From: an archaeon GW2011_AR18
GTDB lineage: Archaea; Nanobdellota; Nanobdellia; SCGC-AAA011-G17; GW2011-AR18
Direction: 5' to 3'
Assembly: GCA_000806155.1 (NCBI GenBank)
Contig: JWKX01000008.1
Coordinates: forward strand, 1 to 53,959
Length of the DNA: 53,959 nucleotides
A program made the position numbers and the translations under genes. Below the pieces are notes generated by a model. It was not told the origin of the DNA, searched no databases, and saw nothing but the letters and a program-made list of their open reading frames with translations. This document shows positions 1-8,234 of this stretch, piece after piece (position 1 is the first letter of the stretch; every line of letters begins with the position of its first letter).

Positions 1-14
1 TGGTTTGGATAAAA

Positions 15-713
15 TTAAGCTTCAAAATTCATTTCTTTAACATCTTGTTTATCATCAATTGTTAAGTTTCTGATAATCTTACCTTTTCTTCTAGCATTCA
101 TTCTAGCTTTTTCTAAATCATTTTTATATTCATCTGGAACAACCAATGACTCAATAACAAAAGTGTGCTTAATGAATAAAGACTTAAAATTTTCCTTAAT
201 ATCAAAAGCAAATTCTTTAATGAAGTTTTTATCAGAAGTTGTCAATACACAGTAATCAGCTTTAGGTTCTTCTTCACCCTTACCAGCTTTACCTGCTTTA
301 GGGGCTTTAACTTTTGTTTTCAAAGTTCCATATTCTGTAGTGAATGAGAATAAGAATAAAGCATCAGGGAATTTATCCATTAAGTTAATAATCTGGTCTT
401 TAGACATATCATTCTCAATTAAATAAGTCTTAACACCAGCAAACTGCTTAATAGTTGGTTTGAAATCTAAATCACTCTTTAAATCTTTAGTAGTAATAAT
501 ACCACCAGAAATCTTAACTTTATCCTTAATAGTATTAGCCATAAATCTAGCGAAATCATTAGCGTACTCAAAACTTGTCTTAACTTTAATATTAGAACCT
601 ACTTTCATGTCAATTAAAGCACGATTTTCAAAAGTACCCTTACTGAATCTCTTAAATTGTCTATGAACTGTCTCATCAACCTTATTTTCAAAAAGTTTTT
701 TAATGAAATTCAT
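15..713 (-). CDS. Conserved-type hypothetical protein, 232 aa
   Basis: I do not recognise this protein. It is soluble-looking, with no signal peptide or membrane segment, and is rich in Lys, Phe and Asp. A low-complexity Lys/Ala/Gly/Glu linker near residues 137-152 separates an N-terminal part from a C-terminal part, and the C-terminus is basic (RRKGK near residue 210). Its ATG overlaps the stop of the 33-codon membrane ORF upstream (ATGA), so it is probably translationally coupled as the last gene of a small minus-strand unit running down from about 1,300. Function unknown; the reading frame itself is convincing from length and coupling. Confidence 0.7.
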   Translation of the reverse strand: MNFIKKLFENKVDETVHRQFKRFSKGTFENRALIDMKVGSNIKVKTSFEYANDFARFMANTIKDKVKISGGIITTKDLKSDLDFKPTIKQFAGVKTYLIENDMSKDQIINLMDKFPDALFLFSFTTEYGTLKTKVKAPKAGKAGKGEEEPKADYCVLTTSDKNFIKEFAFDIKENFKSLFIKHTFVIESLVVPDEYKNDLEKARMNARRKGKIIRNLTIDDKQDVKEMNFEA

Positions 714-811
714 TTTTCTAGCATACTCCTATTAAATTTTTCACCTTTCAATACCCAAAAGATAGCTCCAATAGCACCTAAGAGTAATAAGATAAGTAGT
801 AGATTGTTCAT
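710..811 (-). CDS. Small single-pass membrane protein, 33 aa
   Basis: A short ATG-to-TGA frame encodes an N-terminal stretch of Leu and Ile (residues 2-20) followed by a basic tail (LKGEKF). It looks like a single transmembrane helix with a short cytoplasmic end. Its stop overlaps the start of the downstream 232-aa gene by ATGA, which supports real translation. No homologue is recognised. It could be an anchor or partner of the downstream protein; that is inference. Confidence 0.5.
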   Translation of the reverse strand: MNNLLLILLLLGAIGAIFWVLKGEKFNRSMLEK

Positions 812-853
812 AATTAATATAAAAAGATTATTGTTTTAATAAAGATTGCCTTT

Positions 854-994
854 CTAGTTTATACCAACACCCTTCAATCCTTGAGAAATGTTTGTTCCTA
901 CTATATTCATCTTAATCTTGAGTATTATAAATAATACTAATAGAATTATTAATACTAAAACAATCCAAAACCACCAGTTTTTATGTAAATTCAT
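854..994 (-). CDS. Small single-pass membrane protein, 46 aa
   Basis: The frame starts with ATG two bases after the stop of the 100-aa membrane gene and ends with TAG. A Trp-containing start (KNWWFW) leads into a long run of Leu, Ile and Val to about residue 26, then a polar tail with Lys, Asn and Gly. This is a typical single-pass membrane peptide. Tight spacing with its neighbour argues for a shared transcript. Function unknown. Confidence 0.5.
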   Translation of the reverse strand: MNLHKNWWFWIVLVLIILLVLFIILKIKMNIVGTNISQGLKGVGIN

Positions 995-996
995 AT

Positions 997-1299
997 TTAA
1001 TCACTCCAGATAGCAATAAACATCAATAATGTTGCAGTAGGAACTAAATTAGTAATAAAAGCATATTGAGGGAAGACCCAAACACCTATAATACACTCTG
1101 CAGCTGCTATAACACCGAAAATTTTAGACATGTGATGGCCACGCTTAGCTAAAAGCCAGAATATGAGAATACTGCCAACTGCTGCGACAACATCAAAATA
1201 AGGATTAGATGATGCCATAAGATCAAAAGCATCAATAGCAATAGCAAAAGGAAGCTTCCATAAATCAATAGCAATATCTAAAATCTGCTCCTCTAACAT
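997..1299 (-). CDS. Small multi-pass membrane protein, 100 aa
   Basis: Hydrophobic segments near residues 34-50, 59-75 and 80-98 suggest three membrane helices; the N-terminus (LEEQILDIAIDLW) could be an amphipathic helix. I do not recognise the family. It is the first gene of the minus-strand set that includes two single-pass peptides and the 232-aa protein. Its start is 36 bases from the stop of the phosphoesterase gene, so it may have its own promoter. Confidence 0.6.
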   Translation of the reverse strand: MLEEQILDIAIDLWKLPFAIAIDAFDLMASSNPYFDVVAAVGSILIFWLLAKRGHHMSKIFGVIAAAECIIGVWVFPQYAFITNLVPTATLLMFIAIWSD

Positions 1300-1334
1300 A
1301 TATACACTTTGTAACTATCTGTATATAAATATTG

Positions 1335-1694
1335 TTAATCCTTCTTAGATAATAACCAATTTTTATCCTTAAAATTAATCATGGAGAATTCACCTTTAAT
1401 CTTATTACCATATAAAATAAAATGTTTTTTCTTATCAGTATTTTCTGAGAATTCAATATCACCAGAATCCCAAATAACTATTTTACCTGCACCATAACTA
1501 CCTTCTTCAATTATACCTTCAAAAGTTAAAGCTGACAATGGTCTTAAACCAACGAAAACAGCTAAACGTTTTGTACTATCTATTGGAAATTCTTTAGGAA
1601 TAGCATAACTTTCTAAATGATCACCAACTTCAAAACGAAAATCAAAATGTTTTCTTTTAGAGAAATGTTCATGAATAACAAATTTGGATTTCAT
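1335..1694 (-). CDS. LigD-type 3'-phosphoesterase (stand-alone PE domain)
   Basis: This 119-aa protein matches the phosphoesterase module of bacterial DNA ligase LigD, which trims 3'-phosphates and 3'-ribonucleotides from DNA ends before ligation. The metal-binding pattern is visible as His10, His16, Asp18 and Arg20 (EHFSKRKHFDFRFE), followed by the family block FEGIIEEGSYGAGKIVIWD. Bacterial LigD has a further conserved His just before the Pro-Leu of that region; here the residue appears to be Arg (GLRPLSALTFEG), which could alter activity. Its start overlaps the end of the endonuclease III gene by four bases (ATGA), making a two-gene repair operon. Stand-alone versions are known in archaea. 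Confidence 0.88.
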   Translation of the reverse strand: MKSKFVIHEHFSKRKHFDFRFEVGDHLESYAIPKEFPIDSTKRLAVFVGLRPLSALTFEGIIEEGSYGAGKIVIWDSGDIEFSENTDKKKHFILYGNKIKGEFSMINFKDKNWLLSKKD

Positions 1695-2332
1695 AATCTT
1701 TTAACAACTCCATACTTAGGACATGAATCAGACAAGAAACATTTAGAACAATAAGGATTTGGAGCTAAACAAATCTTACGACCATGAGCTTTTAATAACC
1801 AAGTAATCTTAGCCCAATCATCCTTAGGAATAATCTTTTCTAAATCATCTCTTATCTTATCTGGGTTTTTATTTTTAGTCCAGCCTAAACGATAAGATAG
1901 TCTAATTACGTGAGTGTCGCAACTAATTCCAGGAACAATACCATATGCATTAATTAAAATTGTTAAAGCAGTCTTATTACCAATACCTGGCAATGAAGTA
2001 AGCTCATCAATGGATTTTGGGACTTTAGAATCATATTTTTCAACTAAAATCTTACAAGAAGATATAATATTCTTAGCTTTATTATCTCCGAATGTAATTT
2101 TATCAATATCTTTAGCTAAAACATCTAAATTAGCGTTAGCAAAATCTTCAGCTGATTTGTATTTTTTGAATAATACTTCAGTAGTAGAATTCACAACTTC
2201 ATCACGACATTGAGCTGAAAGAATTGCTGCAACTAACAATTCAACAGGAGTAGAGAAGTTTAGGTAATATTTAGCATTAGGATAATTATCCTTTAAAACT
2301 TTAATAATATCTAAAACTTGCTTTTGTTCCAT
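1691..2332 (-). CDS. nth: Endonuclease III, DNA glycosylase/AP lyase
   Basis: The 213-aa protein has full family length. The helix-hairpin-helix is at residues 113-123 (TSLPGIGNKTA) with catalytic Lys120, followed by catalytic Asp139 in SCDTHVIRL. The [4Fe-4S] cluster ligands are Cys188, Cys195, Cys198 and Cys204 in the standard C-x6-C-x2-C-x5-C spacing. The enzyme removes oxidised pyrimidines and cleaves the abasic site by beta-elimination, leaving a blocked 3' end. The overlapping downstream 3'-phosphoesterase could clean such ends. The start ATG is followed by a typical EQKQVLDIIKVL opening; the upstream 78 bases to the divergent lipoprotein gene are AT-rich and hold promoters for both strands. 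Confidence 0.95.
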   Translation of the reverse strand: MEQKQVLDIIKVLKDNYPNAKYYLNFSTPVELLVAAILSAQCRDEVVNSTTEVLFKKYKSAEDFANANLDVLAKDIDKITFGDNKAKNIISSCKILVEKYDSKVPKSIDELTSLPGIGNKTALTILINAYGIVPGISCDTHVIRLSYRLGWTKNKNPDKIRDDLEKIIPKDDWAKITWLLKAHGRKICLAPNPYCSKCFLSDSCPKYGVVKRL

Positions 2333-2410
2333 AACTAAAGATTATTTTACATGTTAATTAATTTTTTTAATTAAAGATAAATTTTTAAACTCATAAAAAG
2401 ATACTATCTC

Positions 2411-3808
2411 ATGAAAAGGGTGTTGATATTTTTATTAATAATCTTAATTGGATGTTCTCAACCTATAGAAAACAATTATCGAGAAAATTTATCATCTACA
2501 TCTACTGAACATCCTCCTACTGATTATGATAAATTTAATGAGATTAAAAAAGAAATTGATTATTGGCATGCAAAAGGACCAAGACAAATTGGTAAAGATC
2601 ATTATAATCAAATTTTAGAGAGATTAAATGGTGTAACAAATATTCCCTCAGAAGAACTAGATGAATATAGAAGAAGATTAGACTCTATTATACTTGCAGA
2701 AGAACCTAAAGATCCAAAGGAAAAGATATCTACACAAGGTCAACCAAGAGGAAATAACTGTGAGAACATAGAAACAATAATATTTACTTCACCTCCCATG
2801 AGAATTGAAGATATTGGATTCATTGAACCTATAGGTCTAATGATTGGGGGACATGTTACACCTATTGATCATGGATATTATACATCTAAGACTTGGAAAC
2901 CTGGAGATTCTAGAGAAGATGTAAATCAGTTTGTAGATGTTTTATCTCCTGCTGCAGGTATAATCACTGAAATAGCAAGCATGCCATCAGAATATTCAAG
3001 CAGTAGTATTGGGGATTACAGATTTGAGATCCAACATAGTTGTTCTTTTAAAACAATATACATTCACGTAAATCAATTATCTGACAAACTACAGAAAGCA
3101 TTACAAAACCGTGAATCAGTAAAAGTAGAAGCTGGTGAAGTAATAGGAAAAGCACCAGGATTTGATTTTTCAGTACATGATGAGAAAATAACATTGAAAG
3201 GATTTATAGTTCTAGAGCATTATGAAGCTGAGCCTTGGAAAGTCCATACAGTAGATATGTTTGATTATTTTGAAGAACCAATTAAGAGTCAATTATTAGA
3301 TAAGAATATACGGCAAAAAATGCCTAGAGGTGGAAAGCTTGATTATGATATTGACGGTAAATTAGTTGGAAGTTGGTTTGAGAGAGGGACAAACTGGTAT
3401 GAAGGAAAGAAAGAATATAAAAGAAGTATAGGTTACTGGAAAACTCATTTAGCTTTTGCATATGATGGGCTAGATCCTGATTTGTTGATAGTCTCTATAG
3501 GTGATTTTAAAGGGGAAGCACAACAGTTTGCTGTTAAAGGAAATGCCCCAGACTTTGCTAATATTGATGTAAATAATGGTATGATAAAATATGAGTTAAT
3601 ACCATGGGAATATATCAAAAATAATGGAGAAAGGTGGGACAGGACAAGTTTTGCCCAAATTACAGGAAGCACTCCGGGAAGTAAGGTAAAAGGAGTTGTA
3701 CTTGTTCAGGTGCTTGAAGAAAGAAAAATAAAATTTGAAACATTTCCAGACAAAAAAGCATCAGAAGTAAATGAGTTTACAGATAAAGCTAAAATTTATG
3801 AGAGATAA
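2411..3808 (+). CDS. Lipoprotein with a degenerate M23 (LytM)-like domain
   Basis: The 465-aa protein starts with a signal peptide and lipobox (LIILIGCSQ), so it should be lipid-anchored at Cys15 outside the cell. Residues 20-100 form a polar stalk. Residues about 135-270 resemble an M23 peptidase fold: GGHVTPIDHGY, a DVLSPAAGIITEI strand pair, and HSCSFKTIYIHVNQL. The usual HxxxD and HxH metal sites are not intact, so peptidase activity is doubtful and a binding role is more likely. The C-terminal 200 residues hold no motif I know. It is followed by a 123-base spacer and a homing endonuclease-like gene. Confidence 0.7.
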   Translation: MKRVLIFLLIILIGCSQPIENNYRENLSSTSTEHPPTDYDKFNEIKKEIDYWHAKGPRQIGKDHYNQILERLNGVTNIPSEELDEYRRRLDSIILAEEPKDPKEKISTQGQPRGNNCENIETIIFTSPPMRIEDIGFIEPIGLMIGGHVTPIDHGYYTSKTWKPGDSREDVNQFVDVLSPAAGIITEIASMPSEYSSSSIGDYRFEIQHSCSFKTIYIHVNQLSDKLQKALQNRESVKVEAGEVIGKAPGFDFSVHDEKITLKGFIVLEHYEAEPWKVHTVDMFDYFEEPIKSQLLDKNIRQKMPRGGKLDYDIDGKLVGSWFERGTNWYEGKKEYKRSIGYWKTHLAFAYDGLDPDLLIVSIGDFKGEAQQFAVKGNAPDFANIDVNNGMIKYELIPWEYIKNNGERWDRTSFAQITGSTPGSKVKGVVLVQVLEERKIKFETFPDKKASEVNEFTDKAKIYER

Positions 3809-3931
3809 TCAAGTTATAATTTTATTAATTTTCTAAAATTCCTGAAAACTTTACGGATTTTTTGAATGCTGCACTGGACACGACACAAGTTGCGCGTGAG
3901 ATTTATAAAGTAAAAAACATTAATATCTTAA
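3809..3931 (+). other. Spacer with a local GC-rich block
   Basis: This spacer is AT-rich except for positions about 3868-3900, where GC content rises sharply (GCTGCACTGGACACGACA and GTTGCGCGTGAG). The block can fold partly (CACG pairs with CGTG around a CAAGT loop). The plus strand is also open from about 3831 to the TGA that ends near 3947, reading NFTDFLNAALDTTQVAREIY, but with no start codon. It may be a gene remnant left upstream of the inserted LAGLIDADG gene or a small structured element. I cannot decide which. Confidence 0.3.
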
Positions 3932-5263
3932 ATGAAATCTGATAAAAGAAGAAAATATTTCATTGATAAATATGAACTGAGAAAACTATATCAAAAAGAT
4001 AAATTATCAATGAACCAACTTAAAGAAATATTTAAATGTTCTAGAGGAACAATACAGTTTTGGTTAAAAAAATATAAAATAAAAATAAGAATATTAAATG
4101 AGGCTAATAAAACATCTAGAAAGCATTCTATAATAATAACTAAGGATGAATTGCAATCTGCTTATAATAATTGTAAGTCTATATCTAAACTATCTAAACA
4201 ATTTAATTGTAAAAATTGTACTATAATAAAGAGGCTTAGAGATTATGATATAACTCATAAATTCTCAAATTGTAGAAGATTCATTATACCCAAAGATAAA
4301 TTAGTGAAATTATATATTACTCAAAAACTAACAACATTTGAAATAGCTGATTTATTTGGTTGTTCTCAAGCTAAAATATGGAAATTATTGAAAAAATATA
4401 ATCTCAAATCCAGAAAATCTAAAGATTACCATTCTAATATCCCTACTAAGGATATATTAATTAAATTATATTTAAATAAAAAATTATCTACTTGGAAAAT
4501 AGAAAAATTCTATGGTTATAAAAGAGGAACAGTCCATAGGAAACTTAAGGATTATGGAATAAAATTAAGATCATCATCTGAATCACATATAATTTATAAA
4601 AGAAAAAGTTTTGATAAAGATATTTATGAAAAAGTATACTTAATAGGCTTTAGATTAGGTGACTTAAGGGTGAGAAAAACCGGAGAGACAATAAAAACTG
4701 ATTGTGCTTCTACTAAACCTGCTCAAATAGAATTGATAAAATCTTTGTTTAATGAATATGGTAGAGTATGGATAAGTGAACCAAGATTACGCAAGGATGG
4801 TAAAATCTGTGTAAATATAGAAGCATTTCTTGATCTTTCTTTTGATTTTCTACTACCTAAAGATAATTATGATTATATACTCGCTGATAAGATCACTTTT
4901 ACTTCTTTTTTGGCCGGATTTACAGATGCTGAAGGTCATATAGGTATACATGAAGGACAAGCTGTTTATTCATTAGGTAATTATAATATTAAACTTTTGA
5001 AAAAAATAAAATTACAACTTTTACATTATCTAAATATCAAATCATATATCCATAAATCTGAAATGACAAAATATATTAGAAAAGGGGGTTATCCTTATAA
5101 CTCTGATTATTATCAATTAACATTGTCTAAAAAAAGAGATTTGCTTACATTATTTGATAATATAGAAAGATTTATGAAACATGAGGATAAGCTTAATGAC
5201 ATAAAAGAAGCAAGGAATAATATTCAAGAGAGAAATGAAAAATTTGGATATATAAATATGTAA
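3932..5263 (+). CDS. Free-standing LAGLIDADG homing endonuclease with four HTH repeats
   Basis: The 443-aa protein has four similar helix-turn-helix units at about residues 12-52, 70-110, 120-161 and 172-213, each built as K-x-x-L-x-x-x-Y ... S/T-x-x-x-I ... F-x-C/Y-S-x-x-T-I ... LKKY. Two LAGLIDADG helices follow: LIGFRLGDLRV (236-246, weak) and LAGFTDAEGHIG (327-338, good, with the Asp/Glu catalytic position). It is not in frame with splicing blocks, so it is not an intein. Its stop lies one base before the metG start. The gene is probably a mobile endonuclease, or a former one kept as a DNA-binding regulator. I see no ribosome-binding site before its ATG. Confidence 0.82.
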   Translation: MKSDKRRKYFIDKYELRKLYQKDKLSMNQLKEIFKCSRGTIQFWLKKYKIKIRILNEANKTSRKHSIIITKDELQSAYNNCKSISKLSKQFNCKNCTIIKRLRDYDITHKFSNCRRFIIPKDKLVKLYITQKLTTFEIADLFGCSQAKIWKLLKKYNLKSRKSKDYHSNIPTKDILIKLYLNKKLSTWKIEKFYGYKRGTVHRKLKDYGIKLRSSSESHIIYKRKSFDKDIYEKVYLIGFRLGDLRVRKTGETIKTDCASTKPAQIELIKSLFNEYGRVWISEPRLRKDGKICVNIEAFLDLSFDFLLPKDNYDYILADKITFTSFLAGFTDAEGHIGIHEGQAVYSLGNYNIKLLKKIKLQLLHYLNIKSYIHKSEMTKYIRKGGYPYNSDYYQLTLSKKRDLLTLFDNIERFMKHEDKLNDIKEARNNIQERNEKFGYINM

Positions 5264-5264
5264 T

Positions 5265-6752
5265 ATGAAAAAACAAAAAAAATTTTATGTAACAACCCCT
5301 ATTTATTATATTAATGATATGCCACATGTTGGGCATGCTTATACAACTGTTATAGCTGATATAATAACAAGGTGGCATAAATTAAAAGAAGAGGATGTAT
5401 TCTTTATTACAGGAACAGACGAAAACTCACAAAAAACAGTGCAGGCAGCTATAAAATTTGGATTTAATAATACTAAAAAATTTGCCGATTTCATGGCAGA
5501 ACACTGGATAAAAACATGGAAAAGACTAAATATAGAATATGATGATTTTTTAAGAACAACAGAGGAGAGGCATAAAAACCTTGTTTTAGAATTTACTAAG
5601 AAAGTAAGAGATAAGGGTGATATCTATAAAGGAAAATATTCAGGATTATATTGTGAAGGTTGTGAAGCTTTCTATATGCCTGATGATTTAGTAAACGGTG
5701 TATGTCCTTATCATAATAAAACACCGAAAGAGATACATGAAGAAAACTATTTTTTTAAGTTAAGCAAGTATCAGGATAAAATATTAAAAATGTTAGAGAA
5801 AAATCCAAAATTTGTACAACCAGAATCTAGAAGAAATGAAATAATAAATTTTGTGAAAAATGGATTGAAAGATATAAGTATATCAAGACAGACTCAAGTT
5901 TGGGGCATACCATTCTTAGATGATGATAAGGCAGTTTTTTATACTTGGTTTGATGCTTTGACATTTTACCTACATCCATTAGATTATTGGCCCGCAGATA
6001 TTCAATTAATGTCCAAAGACATCACGAAATTTCACTGTATAATCTGGCCTGCAATGTTGATGTCTGCAGGATATAAACTGCCAAAGAAAATATTTGCACA
6101 TGGATTCTTTACAGTAAATGGACAAAAAATGAGCAAGACAATAGGAAATGTAATAGATCCTAATTATTTGGTTGATAAATATGGAGCAGATGCAATAAGA
6201 TATTATTATGCAAGAGAGATACCATTTGGCAATGATGGAGATTTTTCAGAAGAATCATTAAAAAACAGGATGAATAATGAATTAGCAAATGAGTTAGGAA
6301 ACTTATTATCAAGGACATTAACATTGATAGAGAAGAATTTAGATTCTGAAGTTAAAAAAGATAAAATTGATAAAAAATTATTTAAGAATTTAAAAATAAA
6401 ACAATTAGATAAATTCATGGAAAACTTAGAGATACATAATACGATAGCTGGAATAATGGGATTTGTGCAGGATTGTAATAAATATGTAAATGATAATAAA
6501 CCATGGGAAGTAAAAGATAAAACAAAATTAAATAAAATATTATATAATCTAATAGAGGCATTAAGAATAACTTCAATATTGATATATCCATTCATGCCAG
6601 AAACATCAGGAAAGATAAATGAGCAGATAGGACAGACTACTGAATCAAATGTAATACCTAAATTAAGTGATTGTTTCCCAGGAATATTAGAAAATACAAA
6701 AGTCAAGAAAGGAGATGTTTTATTCAAAAAACTAGAGGACAAGAAAAAATGA
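5265..6752 (+). CDS. metG: Methionyl-tRNA synthetase, catalytic subunit
   Basis: This class I synthetase charges tRNA-Met. The HIGH-type motif appears in TTPIYYINDMPHVGHAY near the N-terminus, ITGTDENSQK follows, and the KMSKS loop is KMSKTIGNVIDP around residue 289. A single knuckle, CEGCEAFYMPDDL, plus a Cys further on indicates the zinc-binding connective insert. At 495 aa it lacks the C-terminal OB-fold of longer MetRS proteins; that domain is encoded by the next gene, which overlaps the stop codon (ATGA). The start ATG is directly after the homing endonuclease stop codon, so the two may share a transcript. Confidence 0.96.
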   Translation: MKKQKKFYVTTPIYYINDMPHVGHAYTTVIADIITRWHKLKEEDVFFITGTDENSQKTVQAAIKFGFNNTKKFADFMAEHWIKTWKRLNIEYDDFLRTTEERHKNLVLEFTKKVRDKGDIYKGKYSGLYCEGCEAFYMPDDLVNGVCPYHNKTPKEIHEENYFFKLSKYQDKILKMLEKNPKFVQPESRRNEIINFVKNGLKDISISRQTQVWGIPFLDDDKAVFYTWFDALTFYLHPLDYWPADIQLMSKDITKFHCIIWPAMLMSAGYKLPKKIFAHGFFTVNGQKMSKTIGNVIDPNYLVDKYGADAIRYYYAREIPFGNDGDFSEESLKNRMNNELANELGNLLSRTLTLIEKNLDSEVKKDKIDKKLFKNLKIKQLDKFMENLEIHNTIAGIMGFVQDCNKYVNDNKPWEVKDKTKLNKILYNLIEALRITSILIYPFMPETSGKINEQIGQTTESNVIPKLSDCFPGILENTKVKKGDVLFKKLEDKKK

Positions 6753-7069
6753 AATATGAAGATTTTGAGAAACTAGATTTAAGAGTTGCTACAGTAAAAA
6801 AAGTAGAAGATCATCCAAATGCAGATAAATTATATGTACTAGAAATAGATTTAGGAAATGAGACAAGAACAATAGTAGCAGGAATAAAGAAGTATTATAC
6901 TAAAGAAGAATTAATAGGAAAACAAATAATAGTATTAGCAAATCTAGAAGCAGCAAAATTAAGAGGAATAGAAAGCAATGGAATGTTGTTAGCTGCAAGC
7001 GATGAGAAAGGAAATGTTATTGTATTAACCCCTGACAAACAAATTGATAATGGGTCAAAGATAGGGTAA
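6749..7069 (+). CDS. tRNA-binding OB-fold protein (MetRS C-terminal domain, separate gene)
   Basis: The 106-aa product begins MKYEDFEKLDLRVATVKKVE, the usual opening of the EMAP II/Arc1p/CsaA-type tRNA-binding domain, and includes DHPNADKLYVLEIDLG and the ESNGMLLAASD block. It probably binds MetRS or tRNA-Met in trans, supplying the domain missing from the catalytic subunit. I chose the ATG at 6749 because it overlaps the metG stop codon and gives the canonical domain start; an in-frame upstream ATG at 6671 lies inside metG. The last 15 bases overlap the convergent PEP-domain gene. Confidence 0.92.
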   Translation: MKYEDFEKLDLRVATVKKVEDHPNADKLYVLEIDLGNETRTIVAGIKKYYTKEELIGKQIIVLANLEAAKLRGIESNGMLLAASDEKGNVIVLTPDKQIDNGSKIG

Positions 7070-8134
7070 TTTTCTTATTATACCATTATTTGCATCTAAT
7101 TCAATAAAGTCTCTATTATTCAGTTTTTTAATAACATCATAAACACCGACAATACAAGGTTTTTTTAATTCTCTACAAACAATGGCTGCGTGAGATAAAA
7201 TCCCGCCACGAGATGTTATAACACCAAGAGATTTAGACATTAATGGTAAATATTCAATAGAAGTCATATCACAAACTAGAATATCATCATTATTAATATC
7301 TGAAGAAATATTATTATCAGAAACTAATCTAACATAACCCCTTACTAATCCAGGATTTGCAATCTGACCAGAAAATTCATCAGAATTACCAACATTAGAA
7401 AAAGTATTAATATCCTTATATAAAATCCTGTTATAATCAATAAAAACAATATCATTATTAGGCCAAGTTGTTGATTCAAAATAACCTAACAAATAGTTAT
7501 TGAAAAATTCGCTATTCAAACTTTTTTTAATTGAAGATTGTTTGTTTAAATCATTAACAATAAGATTTGAAACTGTTTTTTTAATCTCATTCTGAAGTTC
7601 TAAATCATTATTAGAAAAATTCCAATTATTAAAATCAAAAAAGAAAGACATAATATTAGAATTAGTATAACCCTGAGTTAGTTCATTATGAGCACCTTTA
7701 ATAATCTCCCCCTGAATGCCAGAAGAATTAATAATAAATATAGTAGAGAAAACAGGATCAACATGAGGACCAATATGAAGTTCATATTTACTAAAATCAA
7801 CAGTTTGTTGTTTCAACCACACAATATTATCAAGCAAAGATTTACCACGAACACGAAGTTTAGGAAGAGAAGGATCATTTGAAACAAGCCTAAAAGAACA
7901 AGGAACAGAAACATTCTTAGAAATATAATCTTTAATTTCAGATGTTGAAGAATTAAAAAAGTCAAGAGCTGAAAATTTATCTTGTTTATCAAAATTAATG
8001 TCAATAATCTTAGATAAAACTTCTAATCTTTCTCTTTTAGAATCATCCTCAACTCTTAATTCATTAATATTCTTATAATTAACACGAGAAAGCCACTCAA
8101 CAAGAGAAAGTTGTTTATTAGTAATCTCACCCAT
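7055..8134 (-). CDS. PEP-utilising enzyme mobile (swivelling His) domain protein
   Basis: The C-terminal 100 residues of this 359-aa protein are a PEP-utiliser mobile domain: NPGLVRGYVRLV, DDILVCDMTSIEYLPLM and SRGGILSHAAIVCRELKKP, with the phosphorylatable histidine at about 315. In PEP synthase and PPDK this domain carries phosphate between the nucleotide-binding and PEP-binding domains, but neither partner domain is present here. Residues 1-240 are unrecognised and contain no signal peptide. Such orphan mobile domains occur in archaea, with unknown partners. It is convergent with the tRNA-binding protein gene and overlaps it by 15 bases. Confidence 0.85.
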   Translation of the reverse strand: MGEITNKQLSLVEWLSRVNYKNINELRVEDDSKRERLEVLSKIIDINFDKQDKFSALDFFNSSTSEIKDYISKNVSVPCSFRLVSNDPSLPKLRVRGKSLLDNIVWLKQQTVDFSKYELHIGPHVDPVFSTIFIINSSGIQGEIIKGAHNELTQGYTNSNIMSFFFDFNNWNFSNNDLELQNEIKKTVSNLIVNDLNKQSSIKKSLNSEFFNNYLLGYFESTTWPNNDIVFIDYNRILYKDINTFSNVGNSDEFSGQIANPGLVRGYVRLVSDNNISSDINNDDILVCDMTSIEYLPLMSKSLGVITSRGGILSHAAIVCRELKKPCIVGVYDVIKKLNNRDFIELDANNGIIRKLPYL

Positions 8135-8234
8135 AGGATAAATGATAATTAAAGGTTTTTAAGAATTTGTATAATAAATGGAATATAAAACCTATTTCAC
8201 AATACTTATTAATAAATAATTACTATAAAATCTT

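Noticed and set aside
6206-6742. Long antisense open frame across metG
   Set aside because: It mirrors codon bias of the real gene, has no family features, and conflicts with a certain gene. The same holds for antisense frames at 29843-30370 and 37064-37561.
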